In this document: positions 1 to 8,939 of the stretch, piece by piece | How the letters are laid out: each line of letters begins with the position of its first letter | Numbering within the stretch: position 1 is the stretch's first letter | From: an uncultured Prevotella sp. | Lineage (GTDB): Bacteria; Bacteroidota; Bacteroidia; Bacteroidales; Bacteroidaceae | Length of the DNA stretch: 64,000 nt | Assembly: GCF_946407605.1 (NCBI RefSeq) | Contig: NZ_CAMJOS010000003.1 | Coordinates: forward strand, 1 to 64,000 | Direction of reading: 5' to 3' | The notes under the pieces: generated by a model | Told to the model about the DNA's origin: nothing | Databases searched by the model: none | Seen by the model: the letters and a program-made list of their open reading frames with translations, nothing else | Program-made: the position numbers and the translations under genes

Positions 1-55
1 AAGAATTGCCGAGTCGCGATTCGGTTAGACACGAAGTGTCAATCCGCTGAGCAGT
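1..55. repeat. 55-bp direct repeat, copy 1 (two small hairpins)
   Basis: The same 55 bases occur at 1-55 and 80-134, identical by eye. Each copy holds a near-palindrome CCGAGTCGCGATTCGG and a GACAC-GAA-GTGTC hairpin. The copies sit directly upstream of the large secreted protein gene at 159, and the window edge cuts off whatever lies further upstream. They may be leader or intergenic repeat units; no function is known to me. Confidence 0.85.
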
Positions 56-79
56 GAGAGCAATGCTAAATAAAAATTT

Positions 80-134
80 AAGAATTGCCGAGTCGCGATT
101 CGGTTAGACACGAAGTGTCAATCCGCTGAGCAGT
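80..134. repeat. 55-bp direct repeat, copy 2
   Basis: Second exact copy of the unit at 1-55, separated by a 24-base AT-rich spacer. It ends 24 bases before the ATG at 159, so it would lie in the leader if transcription comes from upstream. No clear TAnnTTTG box was seen between this copy and the start codon. Confidence 0.85.
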
Positions 135-158
135 TTGAAATAACAAATACTACAACCT

Positions 159-3146
159 ATGAAAAGAATACTAACCCTAACACTATGCCTGCTGACAGTA
201 AGTATTGCCATGCTGGCACAAAAGCCCCACAAAGAGGTGGGTTACGACAAGTCAACGAACATGCTGACCACTGTAGCCTATGGCTATGGCAACTCGGTGG
301 ACCAGATTATCTTTAAAGGTAAGGACCAGACCTCTATCAAGGTGAATAACTATGGTTTCCCGACAGAGATCGTCAATAGCCTGACCACTATGGAATTCCA
401 ATATGCAGGCACGAGTGCGGTAACCGTGACACAGACAGTCAATGGAGAGAAGAAGACAGAGAAAATACCTCTTGACAGCAAGAAGGTGCTCAGTTTTCGC
501 GAGGAATACAACAAATTCAAACAGGATCCTTCGTTGTTTGACAGGGTTGACAACTTTCTGGCCAATGGTGGAGCAAAGAAGATTGGCAATGCACTCAACT
601 TACTTGATTTAGGGAAACAATTCTCCATCGGTATTTGTTTCGACGAAGCCATAAGAGCTGCCCAGCAGACCGACAACCCTATCATCTCCGTTGACAACAT
701 TCAGAAGTTAAAGGAATTGAGCAAATGGATCACAGATTGGGGTGGTCAGGTCTTAGACAACTACAACAATATTACAGAGGGCGTGGCTGATTTTGTCTAT
801 CGTAGAGAAATGGAGATATACAAAGAGCAGAAGGAAGCCAACCGCACAAAGGTGGAGGCACGCCTCGAACTGGGCAGAAAGCTGCTGGAAGAAGGTCATA
901 GCCCCGAAGAACTCTCAAAACTGATTGACCAGGCGCTGCATCCTCAACCAAGCACCAAGCCGTCACAGCCTTCTAATGCAGGTCAAGATAATAAAGGCAA
1001 CGGACAAAAGGGCCAAGGTACAGCACAGAATGGTGGTCAAAGCACTGGTGAAAACACACGAGGAACAAAGGCGATGCTCGAAACAGACTATTTCTATTTC
1101 GACAACCCCGACGGCACCATTGAGTCCTTCCCCGAATACTGCTATCCGGACCTGAAATCACGCATGATGAGCATCTCTTCGACGAAGTATGCCACACCAC
1201 TGAAGAATGAAAAACTCGAAGGCACACTGAAGCAGTATGAGAGCATACTCAACCTTTTCTTTGGACGTCAGACACGCACCGCCGTGTTTGTCTTCGACGG
1301 TCAGGAGTCGGCCAAAGCTGCCATGATGACCACCATGACTTATTCGATGTCCATCCTCGGCCTATGGGCAGCACTGGAAGACGGCATGCGCGAGAAGTTC
1401 AGCCAAGAACTCACCAAGGCCAACATAGCCCATACCACCAGTAAGACGTGGAAAGACGCAATCAAGCAGGGCAAGCCCGAAGAACTGATGTTCAACGGTC
1501 ACGAAGGCGGCCGCATCGTGAACAAGATAGACTTGAGCAACTCGTGGCTCTCACTCCTTGCAGGTGCCAACATTGAGATGGTGTTTGACAACTACTTCTA
1601 TTATGACAAGGACTATGACAAATTAGTGGGTGTGGTATTCGTATATTCAGAGGTTAGCAATCCCAAAGATAAATACACGGCAGCTGCCTATACGGCCATC
1701 AAAGCCCTCAGCGGTACCTTGGGCTACTCTGATCCCACGACGAGCAACACCACGCTGGCCTCGATGTTCGAGCATCGTGACATGATAGACTTCTTCAAGA
1801 AGCACTTTCATCTGAAGAAACAGACTAAGATTCTCGAGAATAATCCGCCAAAGTGTGTGGCCACCTATGTGGGAACACCGGAGCGTCCGGCCATCGACCT
1901 TTGTGGCGACACAGTCTGCATCAGTATTGAGTGCCTCATTGAAGAGGGGGGGGGCGGAAGGAAACCTAAAGAGAAGGAGCAGGAAGACGGGGGTAAAGAT
2001 AATACCATCATTGTTCCTATTATAGATCCCATCGATCCCCTGACACCAGATCCCCCGAAACCAGGTCCCCCGATAGATGACCCTCAACCCCCTGTAAACG
2101 AGCCACAGGGTAATGACAAGGAGCAGATTTACTATTCCCAAAGTAAATATGCCGTCATCGGACAACTGAATCAGGCCAGTGTTGAAAAGCCCTTCGCCGA
2201 AAACGATGACTACGTCTATTTCATGCAGTCGACCTATGGCGACAATGCCGTATTGGCCGTAAACAAGATTACTGGCAACCTGACAGAGGTCGTGCCGGGC
2301 AAGCGCAAGGGCAGTCGTCCGGGCATCATCAGCATCGGTGCCTATGGTAAAGACCTCTACCTGGACGTGGAAGGACTTGGCATTGTGCGCTACAACGGCA
2401 AGGATGTCAGCACGTCAGAACTGATTAGCAAGATAGACCGTGGCTTCATGGATAACTTCAAGAAGATTGTCTTTTCGCCTAACGGACGCTATATGGCCTA
2501 TGGCGGACAGAATTGCCACCAATACGTGTTCGACCTGAAAGAAGGTAACCGCATCGTGAAGAGTTTCCACGACGGTCTTGACGACTTCCTCGTCACCGAC
2601 GATGGTGACTTCTTCGGCGTGAACAACTATCGCGCCCTGGTCTATCGCAACGATGGCAACCCCGACAGCGACCCTGCCAGTGTACGTGAGATGTCAGACC
2701 TGCTCAACGACCATCCCATCACAATACGACAAATAGGCAGCGACATCTATATCGTAGGTGGCAAAAGAGTGATGAAGACCGATTCCAAGGAGTTTGTGTG
2801 GATTGAAACCTCCACCATCACATCTGAAGGTCTCAGACTGTACGACGGAACATTGGATGCCAATGGATCAGGCTTCGCCTATATGGGCGACAACGCATTG
2901 AACCGCTTTGTCATTTTCAGCACCACCAAGAAGGCTCCAACCATGAAGAAGCAACTCGTCACCAACATCAATGTTGGTCGCCGTGACCTCCTCGTTGTTC
3001 AGAATGCCAGCCAAATCTTTGCAGACAGCCTCGGCAACATCTGGATGGTAGAGCAGTCGGGTGCAGGTTTCGTGGTGGTCTATAACCCCAAAGGACTGGC
3101 TGAGATGAAGAACGCCGCAGGCAAATTCATCAAGCAGAAAGAATGA
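159..3146 (+). CDS. Large secreted protein with Pro-rich linker and C-terminal propeller-like domain
   Basis: A 995-residue protein with a signal peptide at about residues 1-20 (cleavage near MLA-Q), so probably periplasmic or cell surface. Residues 20-110 contain short YD/RHS-like strands, and residues about 210-290 are charged and helical, then Gln/Gly-rich. Residues about 596-655 form a low-complexity linker, Gly run then Pro/Asp-rich. Residues about 660-980 look like a beta-propeller, with repeated strands such as SPNGRYMAYGGQ. I do not recognise the family and propose no enzymatic role. A run of nine G at 1946-1954 lies in the linker region. A hairpin terminator follows 42 bases after the stop. 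The 55-bp repeats lie just upstream. Confidence 0.85.
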   Translation: MKRILTLTLCLLTVSIAMLAQKPHKEVGYDKSTNMLTTVAYGYGNSVDQIIFKGKDQTSIKVNNYGFPTEIVNSLTTMEFQYAGTSAVTVTQTVNGEKKTEKIPLDSKKVLSFREEYNKFKQDPSLFDRVDNFLANGGAKKIGNALNLLDLGKQFSIGICFDEAIRAAQQTDNPIISVDNIQKLKELSKWITDWGGQVLDNYNNITEGVADFVYRREMEIYKEQKEANRTKVEARLELGRKLLEEGHSPEELSKLIDQALHPQPSTKPSQPSNAGQDNKGNGQKGQGTAQNGGQSTGENTRGTKAMLETDYFYFDNPDGTIESFPEYCYPDLKSRMMSISSTKYATPLKNEKLEGTLKQYESILNLFFGRQTRTAVFVFDGQESAKAAMMTTMTYSMSILGLWAALEDGMREKFSQELTKANIAHTTSKTWKDAIKQGKPEELMFNGHEGGRIVNKIDLSNSWLSLLAGANIEMVFDNYFYYDKDYDKLVGVVFVYSEVSNPKDKYTAAAYTAIKALSGTLGYSDPTTSNTTLASMFEHRDMIDFFKKHFHLKKQTKILENNPPKCVATYVGTPERPAIDLCGDTVCISIECLIEEGGGGRKPKEKEQEDGGKDNTIIVPIIDPIDPLTPDPPKPGPPIDDPQPPVNEPQGNDKEQIYYSQSKYAVIGQLNQASVEKPFAENDDYVYFMQSTYGDNAVLAVNKITGNLTEVVPGKRKGSRPGIISIGAYGKDLYLDVEGLGIVRYNGKDVSTSELISKIDRGFMDNFKKIVFSPNGRYMAYGGQNCHQYVFDLKEGNRIVKSFHDGLDDFLVTDDGDFFGVNNYRALVYRNDGNPDSDPASVREMSDLLNDHPITIRQIGSDIYIVGGKRVMKTDSKEFVWIETSTITSEGLRLYDGTLDANGSGFAYMGDNALNRFVIFSTTKKAPTMKKQLVTNINVGRRDLLVVQNASQIFADSLGNIWMVEQSGAGFVVVYNPKGLAEMKNAAGKFIKQKE

Positions 3147-3188
3147 AGTGAACTGAAAATACGCATTTTTAGTTAAAAGAAGAAAAAT

Positions 3189-3220
3189 AATCCGCCGAAA
3201 ATTTGGCGGATTGTTTTTTT
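3189..3220 (+). terminator. Rho-independent terminator after the 995-aa gene
   Basis: Stem AATCCGCC (3189-3196) and GGCGGATT (3205-3212) with an 8-base loop, followed by a run of seven T. The right arm and T-run overlap the tRNA promoter, so termination and re-initiation are packed into about 45 bases. Confidence 0.85.
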
Positions 3221-3233
3221 CTTTGTACCTTTG
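3202..3233 (+). promoter_or_regulatory. Bacteroidetes-type promoter for tRNA-Phe
   Basis: TTTG at 3202-3205, 20 bases, then TACCTTTG at 3226-3233, matching the phylum's -33/-7 consensus (TTTG, TAnnTTTG). The start site is expected near 3240, about 27 bases before the mature tRNA. Confidence 0.75.
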
Positions 3234-3266
3234 CACCCGCAAACGAAAGGAATGCAGTGACACAAT

Positions 3267-3339
3267 GGTGCCTTAGCTCAGTTGGTAGAGCATCGGACTG
3301 AAAATCCGTGTGTCCCCGGTTCGATTCCTGGAGGTACCA
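3267..3339 (+). tRNA. tRNA-Phe (GAA anticodon)
   Basis: A 73-base cloverleaf. Acceptor GGTGCCT pairs with AGGTACC (3332-3338), the discriminator is A, the D-arm contains AGCTCAGTTGG, the anticodon loop CTGAAAA gives GAA, and the T-arm contains GGTTCGATTCC. The 3' CCA is not encoded. It has its own upstream promoter and a downstream terminator. Confidence 0.95.
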
Positions 3340-3356
3340 CTCCTCCTTTCATTATG

Positions 3357-3397
3357 AATCCCGCGAAAGTCGTGTTGACTCGTAGCGGGATTTTTTT
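3357..3397 (+). terminator. Terminator after tRNA-Phe
   Basis: Stem AATCCCGC (3357-3364) with GCGGGATT (3385-3392), a 20-base loop, then a T-run. Confidence 0.8.
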
Positions 3398-3425
3398 GTT
3401 TATGCTAGCAAGCAAAAGATAAACA

Positions 3426-3455
3426 AAAAGGCGGACTTAATAAAGCCCGCCTTTT
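3426..3455 (-). terminator. Terminator of alaS (works on both strands)
   Basis: Nine-bp stem AAAAGGCGG (3426-3434) and CCGCCTTTT (3447-3455) with flanking A and T runs, so it can end transcription from either side. It lies 21 bases beyond the alaS stop. Confidence 0.75.
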
Positions 3456-3476
3456 GTTCTTTTTAGGTATATAATC

Positions 3477-6140
3477 TTAGAGGTTGGCAAGAGCCACCAC
3501 CTTGTCGACAGCAGTGCTGAGACCATCGGTATTCTTACCGCCAGCCTGGGCGAAGTGAGGTTGTCCGCCACCACCACCCTGAATGAGCTTGGCAGCTTCG
3601 CGCACCATCTGTCCGGCGTTCAGGCCGTGGTCGCTAACCATATCGTCGCTCATCATCACAGTAAGCATGGGCTTATCCTGGAACTTAGAGCCGATGACGC
3701 AGAGGAACGGAGCCTGAACGGCAGCACGCAACTGGAACACGAGGTCCTTCACGGAATTGGGTTGCATCTCCAATACACGGGTGATGACGTTGACACCGTT
3801 GACGGTCTGGATCTCGGTGAGCAAGTAGTTCTTGGTACGCTCCACAGCCTGTGCCTGGAACGACTCAATCTCTTTCTTCATGCTGTCGTGCTCCTCGATA
3901 TACTTTTGGACAACGGCCTCCAGGTCCTTGGCATTGTTGAAGAGTGCCTTGATGGCCTTCAGGTGGTCCTCCATCACATACAGCAGGTCTTCGCACTCGC
4001 GGCCTGTCTTGGCCTCGATACGACGGATGCCGGCAGCCACGCTACTCTCAGAGAGAATCTTGAAGAAGCCGATGCGACCTGTTGAACTGGCGTGTACGCC
4101 ACCACAGAACTCGCACGAGGGACCGAAACGCACCACGCGCACCTTGTCGCCATATTTCTCGCCGAAGAGAGCGATGGCTCCCAGCTGCTTAGCCTCGTCG
4201 AAAGGCATGTCGCGATGCTCGTCGATGTGGATATCCTGACGAATCATCTCATTGACCATACGCTCCACCTGACGCAGCTGCTCGTCACTCACCTTCTCGA
4301 AGTGAGAGAAGTCGAAACGCAGGGTGTCAGGGCTGACGAATGAACCCTTCTGCTCCACATGGTCGCCCAGAATCTGCTTCAGGGCATAGTCCAGCAGGTG
4401 GGTAGCAGTGTGGTTGGCTGCCGAGGCATCGCGCAGGTCGGTATCTACGCAGGCCATAAATGGTGCTGTGAGGTCTTTGGGCAGCTGCTTCACGATGTGA
4501 ACGGTCTGACCGTTCTCGCGTTTCGAGTCGATAACCTCTACGGTCTCGTTCTCGCCAGCCAGCACGCCCTTGTCACCTACCTGACCACCCATCTCTCCAT
4601 AGAACGGGGTGTAGTCGAGCACCAACTCGTAGAACTCGTTTTTCTTCTGTGTCACCTTGCGATAGCGGAGGATATGGCACTCGTACTCAGTATAGTCGTA
4701 GCCCACGAACTGCTGTTCGCCTGGCTGCAGCTCCACCCAGTCGCTGTTTTCAACAGCAGCGGCATTGCGGGCACGCTCTTTCTGCTTCTGCATCTCAACG
4801 TTGAACTGCTCCTCATTAACTGTGAAGCCGTTCTCACGACAAATCAACTCAGTCAGGTCGAGGGGGAAACCGTAGGTGTCGAACAGACGGAAAGCCTGAA
4901 CGCCATCGAGCTCGGTCTTGCCTTCTGCCTTGTGCTGCTCCATAGCCTTGTCGAGCATTGAGATACCCTTGTCAAGGGTACGCAGGAATGCGTCTTCCTC
5001 TTCCTTCATCACCTTGGCAATGAGCTGCTGCTGAGCCTTCAGTTCGGGGAAGGCATCACCCATCTCCTCAACGAGAGTGGGGAGCAGTTTGTAGAGGAAG
5101 GCCTCTTTCTGACCCAGGAAAGTATAAGCATAGCGTACAGCACGACGCAGGATACGGCGGATCACGTAGCCTGCCTTAGCATTTGAGGGCAGCTGACCAT
5201 CGGCAATAGAGAAAGCTACAGCACGCAGGTGGTCAGCGCAGACACGCATAGCCACGTTGATATTGTCCTGCTCCTTGCTAATGGGGTTCTCTGTCTCCTC
5301 CTCGAAGGTAGTATATTTCAATCCTGTAATCTGCTGTTCGGCCTTGATGATGGGCTGGAACACGTCGGTATCGTAGTTAGAGTGCTTGCCCTGCATCATG
5401 CGTACCAAACGCTCAAAGCCCATACCAGTATCGATAACGTTCATCGACAGAGGCTCGAGCGAGCCATCAGCCTTACGGTTGAACTGCATGAACACGATGT
5501 TCCAAATCTCGATGACCTGTGGGTCGTCCTGGTTCACCAGTTCACGACCAGTCTTACCGGAAGCCTTGCGCTGTTCAGGAGTACGAGAGTCTACGTGAAT
5601 CTCAGAGCAGGGACCACAGGGACCTGTATCGCCCATTTCCCAGAAATTATCGTGCTTATTACCATTGATGATGTGATCGGCAGGCACGTGCTTAGCCCAG
5701 TATTTGGCAGCCTCGTCATCGCGAGGAATGTTCTCTTCGGGCGAACCCTCGAACACGGTGACATACAAATCCTCTGGGTTCAGTTTCAGCACATCAACCA
5801 GATATTCCCATGCCATATCAATGGCGCCCTCCTTGAAATAATCACCAAAGCTCCAGTTGCCCAGCATCTCGAACATCGTGTGGTGATAGGTGTCATGGCC
5901 TACCTCTTCCAAGTCGTTATGCTTGCCGCTAACGCGCAAACACTTCTGTGTATCGGCTCGGCGACGGGGTTCTGGGTCGCGTGTTCCCAGGATAATATCT
6001 TTCCACTGGTTCATGCCGGCGTTGGTAAACATCAGCGTCGGGTCGTCCTTGATAACCATCGGAGCCGAGGGCACGATGGCGTGTTGCTTTGACTCGAAGA
6101 ACTTCTTAAACGAGTCGCGAATCTCTTTTGCAGTCATCAT
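3477..6140 (-). CDS. alaS: Alanyl-tRNA synthetase
   Basis: Charges tRNA-Ala with alanine in the cytoplasm. At 887 residues it has the usual full length. The N-terminal class II catalytic domain opens with [17 protein letters not shown] and carries motif-1-like [11 protein letters not shown]. The editing domain shows the zinc-binding HTATH motif near residue 575 and [16 protein letters not shown] near residue 678, which together clear mischarged Ser/Gly-tRNA. The C-terminal end has the Gly-rich [14 protein letters not shown] signature. Two adjacent ATG codons (6140 and 6137) compete as start. A TAATTTTG box at 6170-6177 lies upstream. Monocistronic, with its own terminator. Housekeeping gene, call is secure. 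Confidence 0.98.
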   Translation of the reverse strand: MMTAKEIRDSFKKFFESKQHAIVPSAPMVIKDDPTLMFTNAGMNQWKDIILGTRDPEPRRRADTQKCLRVSGKHNDLEEVGHDTYHHTMFEMLGNWSFGDYFKEGAIDMAWEYLVDVLKLNPEDLYVTVFEGSPEENIPRDDEAAKYWAKHVPADHIINGNKHDNFWEMGDTGPCGPCSEIHVDSRTPEQRKASGKTGRELVNQDDPQVIEIWNIVFMQFNRKADGSLEPLSMNVIDTGMGFERLVRMMQGKHSNYDTDVFQPIIKAEQQITGLKYTTFEEETENPISKEQDNINVAMRVCADHLRAVAFSIADGQLPSNAKAGYVIRRILRRAVRYAYTFLGQKEAFLYKLLPTLVEEMGDAFPELKAQQQLIAKVMKEEEDAFLRTLDKGISMLDKAMEQHKAEGKTELDGVQAFRLFDTYGFPLDLTELICRENGFTVNEEQFNVEMQKQKERARNAAAVENSDWVELQPGEQQFVGYDYTEYECHILRYRKVTQKKNEFYELVLDYTPFYGEMGGQVGDKGVLAGENETVEVIDSKRENGQTVHIVKQLPKDLTAPFMACVDTDLRDASAANHTATHLLDYALKQILGDHVEQKGSFVSPDTLRFDFSHFEKVSDEQLRQVERMVNEMIRQDIHIDEHRDMPFDEAKQLGAIALFGEKYGDKVRVVRFGPSCEFCGGVHASSTGRIGFFKILSESSVAAGIRRIEAKTGRECEDLLYVMEDHLKAIKALFNNAKDLEAVVQKYIEEHDSMKKEIESFQAQAVERTKNYLLTEIQTVNGVNVITRVLEMQPNSVKDLVFQLRAAVQAPFLCVIGSKFQDKPMLTVMMSDDMVSDHGLNAGQMVREAAKLIQGGGGGQPHFAQAGGKNTDGLSTAVDKVVALANL

Positions 6141-6295
6141 TATTTTGTCTTGTTTTGAAATTTTGCGTGCAAAATTACTCTTTTTTTCTCAAATAAGCGA
6201 AGTATTCTCAAGCATTTTTTGTAATTTTGCATCTATAAAGACTCTAACAACACAGAATCATCAATTCTACAGGTTATAAAGCTTAAAAATAAAAG

Positions 6296-8005
6296 ATGTA
6301 CGTGCGAACCTTATTAGTTATTTTGCTCCTGATTCTTACCTCTGGTGCAAAGGCACAGCAACAGGCTGTTGCCCCCCAATCCTGTACCGTAAAAAAGGTG
6401 CAGGTGGAGCGACTGCCCGACCTTAACATCCCACGTAGTGGAGGCCACATGTTGGTCATTAATGACATTCCATACGTGTTTGGTGGTCATACTTCGGGTT
6501 TCGTGCCAACACCTACCGCCGAGTATTTCGAAAATGGCGAGTGGCATGTGCTACCTATGGTCTATACCCACGACCAAGGCTTGTGCCAGCCACTCCCGTC
6601 AGGCAAAGTGCTACTGGCTGCTGGCCATGAGAAAGCGTTAGGCATAGGACAGACTTTCACCGTGGAGTTTTTTGATCCTGAGATGCGCACTTTCGAGGGC
6701 TATGGCTGCATGGAAAAGAAACGCTTCTTCCCTTCTTCGGCCTTGCTGGCAGATGGACGTGTTCTCATCAGTGGCAACTCTTACGAAGAGGACTGCATGG
6801 AGGTGTTCGATGGCTCGCGGCAGAACAAGTTCGTCAAGGCGGTATCGGCCTTCCTTGCTTCTCCTTTCATCTTCCCGATAGCTTCCGACGATGCCCTCGT
6901 CATAGGATGTATGGACGAATACATGTCTCTTCACTCCGATACGGTAGTCGTGGATCGCTTGAAAGGCGATGCGCCGCAGATGCCGTTGTTCAACGAGTGG
7001 TATCCCATATCCGTGCTGCTTCCTAAATCATCCGAAGATAGTCGTATCAGTCAAGATTCGAGCCAATACGCCTATCTGCTCTTGGTGCTTAACAAAAAGA
7101 ACCAACAGGCGGCTATTGCCAAACTGGAGGGCACCGACCTTCAATTGCTGCCTACCGACTGCAGCATCCCTATGGACCTTGAGGTAGGAGGACGCTTGGA
7201 GTGGTTCACATCTGTCATTGTTGATCGCACTGCCCACCGAGGCTATGTCGTGGGACGTGACGAGAGATTCCATCTGTATATCCTCGCTGTAGAGTACGAC
7301 AAACAGCCCGCCCACCTTACTTTCTATGAAACGGAACTACAGGATTCTCTGCCCTTTTCAACTCCTGTTCTCCTACCTGATGGCGACTTGCTGATGGCAG
7401 GTGGCATTACTGACAATAATTTCACTCCTTTTGCTACCGCCCTTCGCTTACATATGGGTACTGTTGAGGCCCAAGAGGCGCAGGCCGGTCATTGGTGGTT
7501 CTGGCTATTGCTGGGGACTGTCTTTGTGCTGGTCATTGGTGTTGCTGTGTGGATTTTCAAGAGCAGAAAACCGCATTCGCCTGTTGATACTAATGCTGCG
7601 GAGGATTCAACCTCAGAAACCTCAAATAAAAGTGGCGAAGAGTTGATGGCACGCATCTGTGAACAGGTGGAACAGCGGAAAATGTATTTAGACTGCTCCC
7701 TCAAAGTGGCCGATGTCGCTGCTGTGGTAGGCACCAACAGCCGTTATGTGTCTGACTGCATCAAGGCTTTACGTGGTTGTACATTCACTCAGTTTGTCAA
7801 CAACTATCGCATAGAGCAAGGGAAGCGACTGCTATTGCTGCAGCCAGACGCAAAGATTACCTCTGTAGCGCTCCAGTCAGGCTTTGCCAACGAGACATCG
7901 TTCTTCCGAACCTTCAAGTCAATGACGGGGATGACTCCTCGCGAATGGGTCGCCCAACAAAACGAGATGAAATCCACACCTTATGGGAGTGACAGCCGCG
8001 AGTAG
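6296..8005 (+). CDS. Membrane-spanning Kelch-like sensor fused to AraC-type DNA-binding domain
   Basis: A 569-residue protein. Residues 1-21 are a signal or first membrane segment. Residues about 35-390 form a Kelch/galactose-oxidase-like propeller with repeated motifs such as VFGGHTSG, LLAAGHEK, VLISGNSYE and LLMAGGITD. One strong membrane segment follows at about 399-422, then a basic stop-transfer stretch. Residues about 455-560 are an AraC helix-turn-helix pair ending in FANETSFFRTFKSMTGMTPREW. The predicted topology is a periplasmic propeller and cytoplasmic DNA-binding domain with no kinase between them, a one-component transmembrane regulator. Its last 92 bases overlap the convergent HU-like gene. 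Target and ligand are unknown; it is not beside a recognisable polysaccharide-utilisation locus. Confidence 0.88.
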   Translation: MYVRTLLVILLLILTSGAKAQQQAVAPQSCTVKKVQVERLPDLNIPRSGGHMLVINDIPYVFGGHTSGFVPTPTAEYFENGEWHVLPMVYTHDQGLCQPLPSGKVLLAAGHEKALGIGQTFTVEFFDPEMRTFEGYGCMEKKRFFPSSALLADGRVLISGNSYEEDCMEVFDGSRQNKFVKAVSAFLASPFIFPIASDDALVIGCMDEYMSLHSDTVVVDRLKGDAPQMPLFNEWYPISVLLPKSSEDSRISQDSSQYAYLLLVLNKKNQQAAIAKLEGTDLQLLPTDCSIPMDLEVGGRLEWFTSVIVDRTAHRGYVVGRDERFHLYILAVEYDKQPAHLTFYETELQDSLPFSTPVLLPDGDLLMAGGITDNNFTPFATALRLHMGTVEAQEAQAGHWWFWLLLGTVFVLVIGVAVWIFKSRKPHSPVDTNAAEDSTSETSNKSGEELMARICEQVEQRKMYLDCSLKVADVAAVVGTNSRYVSDCIKALRGCTFTQFVNNYRIEQGKRLLLLQPDAKITSVALQSGFANETSFFRTFKSMTGMTPREWVAQQNEMKSTPYGSDSRE

Positions 8006-8609
8006 TGATGCCTGAATCAGCGTCAGCCACCATCCGCTTCAGGTCGTTTGAGGCCGATGTCCTGCATTGATCTGTGGCTATGGCATAGTCGCTGAGCGTC
8101 ATATATCCTTGTTTGTCGATGATGGCTTTGGCTTTTTCCAGTCGCTCTTCACGGCTGTACTTGCTTTTCTGTGGAACTACGACGTCTGTATTGACACGAT
8201 CGAAAGTGGCCTCGCGGTTCATTTCCTTCAGCAACTCAGGGTCTGGCTTGAAGTTGATGCCTTTGATGCATACGTGCCTGTATTTCGTCTTGGGCTCTTC
8301 ACCTTCCTGTTTGTTCTTGGCAATTGCCTCTTCTGATGGGCTTGAGGTATCGAAACCCAAGGACAGAGAGAATACACCCAATCCGTCAATCTTGATATTG
8401 TGGCCCAAAGGCATCCAATTCTGCATCGTTGATGCGAGTGCGTCGAAGACTGCTCGGATGAGGCCTTCGCTGATGTTGCCAGCATAGGTGCGCATGTGTT
8501 TGATAACGGTCTCGTAGTCGTGCAGCGAATAGGTCTGCATCTTTGGATAGACGATTTTTTTGCCGTCTGTCATCTCATCGGGAAGTTCCTGTAAAACAAA
8601 ATTTGCCAT
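7914..8609 (-). CDS. HU/IHF-like DNA-binding protein, Bacteroidetes type
   Basis: A 231-residue protein starting MANFVLQELPDE. Residues about 20-115 match the HU-like fold of this phylum (GNISEGLIRAVFDALAS, GHNIKIDGLGVFSLSLG). A helical C-terminal part (residues about 150-215, YMTLSDYAIATDQ) looks like a small winged-helix extension. The ATG at 8609 was chosen over the open frame reaching 8717 because the consensus promoter at 8715-8746 puts the transcript start near 8708, making 8610-8708 a leader. The gene is convergent with the Kelch/AraC gene and overlaps its 3' end by 92 bases; the family-like C-terminal motif SGITTRG lies before the overlap. Likely a nucleoid-associated protein; target unknown. 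Confidence 0.85.
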   Translation of the reverse strand: MANFVLQELPDEMTDGKKIVYPKMQTYSLHDYETVIKHMRTYAGNISEGLIRAVFDALASTMQNWMPLGHNIKIDGLGVFSLSLGFDTSSPSEEAIAKNKQEGEEPKTKYRHVCIKGINFKPDPELLKEMNREATFDRVNTDVVVPQKSKYSREERLEKAKAIIDKQGYMTLSDYAIATDQCRTSASNDLKRMVADADSGITTRGCHSHKVWISSRFVGRPIREESSPSLT

Positions 8610-8624
8610 ATATTCTATATTTAT

Positions 8625-8687
8625 GCCTTGTGAACTTGTATTCGTCGTCCGCGAACGTATGTTCATGCGTTGCGTACTTATGTTCAC
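8625..8687 (-). repeat. Three tandem 21-bp units in the HU-like gene leader
   Basis: On the minus strand three consecutive 21-base units (8667-8687, 8646-8666, 8625-8645) share the pattern rTGAACATAmGTwCGC with drift, and a weaker fourth unit runs to 8708. A period of 21 equals two helical turns. They lie between the predicted transcript start and the ATG at 8609. They are also open in frame as four degenerate seven-residue repeats, but the promoter position argues against translation. Confidence 0.75.
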
Positions 8688-8714
8688 CGTGCGAGAACAA
8701 AACTTTTCACGTTG

Positions 8715-8746
8715 CAAAGATACATCTTTCTGCTGAATCCACCAAA
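8715..8746 (-). promoter_or_regulatory. Promoter of the HU-like gene
   Basis: On the minus strand TTTG (8743-8746), 20 bases, then TATCTTTG (8715-8722). Exact consensus spacing for the Bacteroidetes primary sigma factor; transcript start expected near 8708. Confidence 0.8.
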
Positions 8747-8939
8747 TAATTCCTTTACAATTTGTACTATCAAGTCCCTATTATGATTATTCGGAGAAGA
8801 TGATGAGTGGGGAAAAACATCAAATGACTGACATATTTTGCTGTTGTCAGTCGTTTTTCTATTTTTGTAAGTCCTCCTCAATGGCTTATTATGTAAATTT
8901 GCGTAAAATTGTAATAACGTAATCAAAAATGTACCAATT

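Noticed and set aside
5229..6092. Long open frames on the plus strand opposite alaS (also 3555-4085 and 4359-4961)
   Set aside because: They mirror the codon structure of alaS, have no promoter or family features, and alaS itself is unmistakable.
8609..8717. N-terminal extension of the HU-like protein with seven-residue repeats
   Set aside because: The consensus promoter at 8715-8746 puts the transcript start inside this stretch, so the first ATG would not be transcribed.
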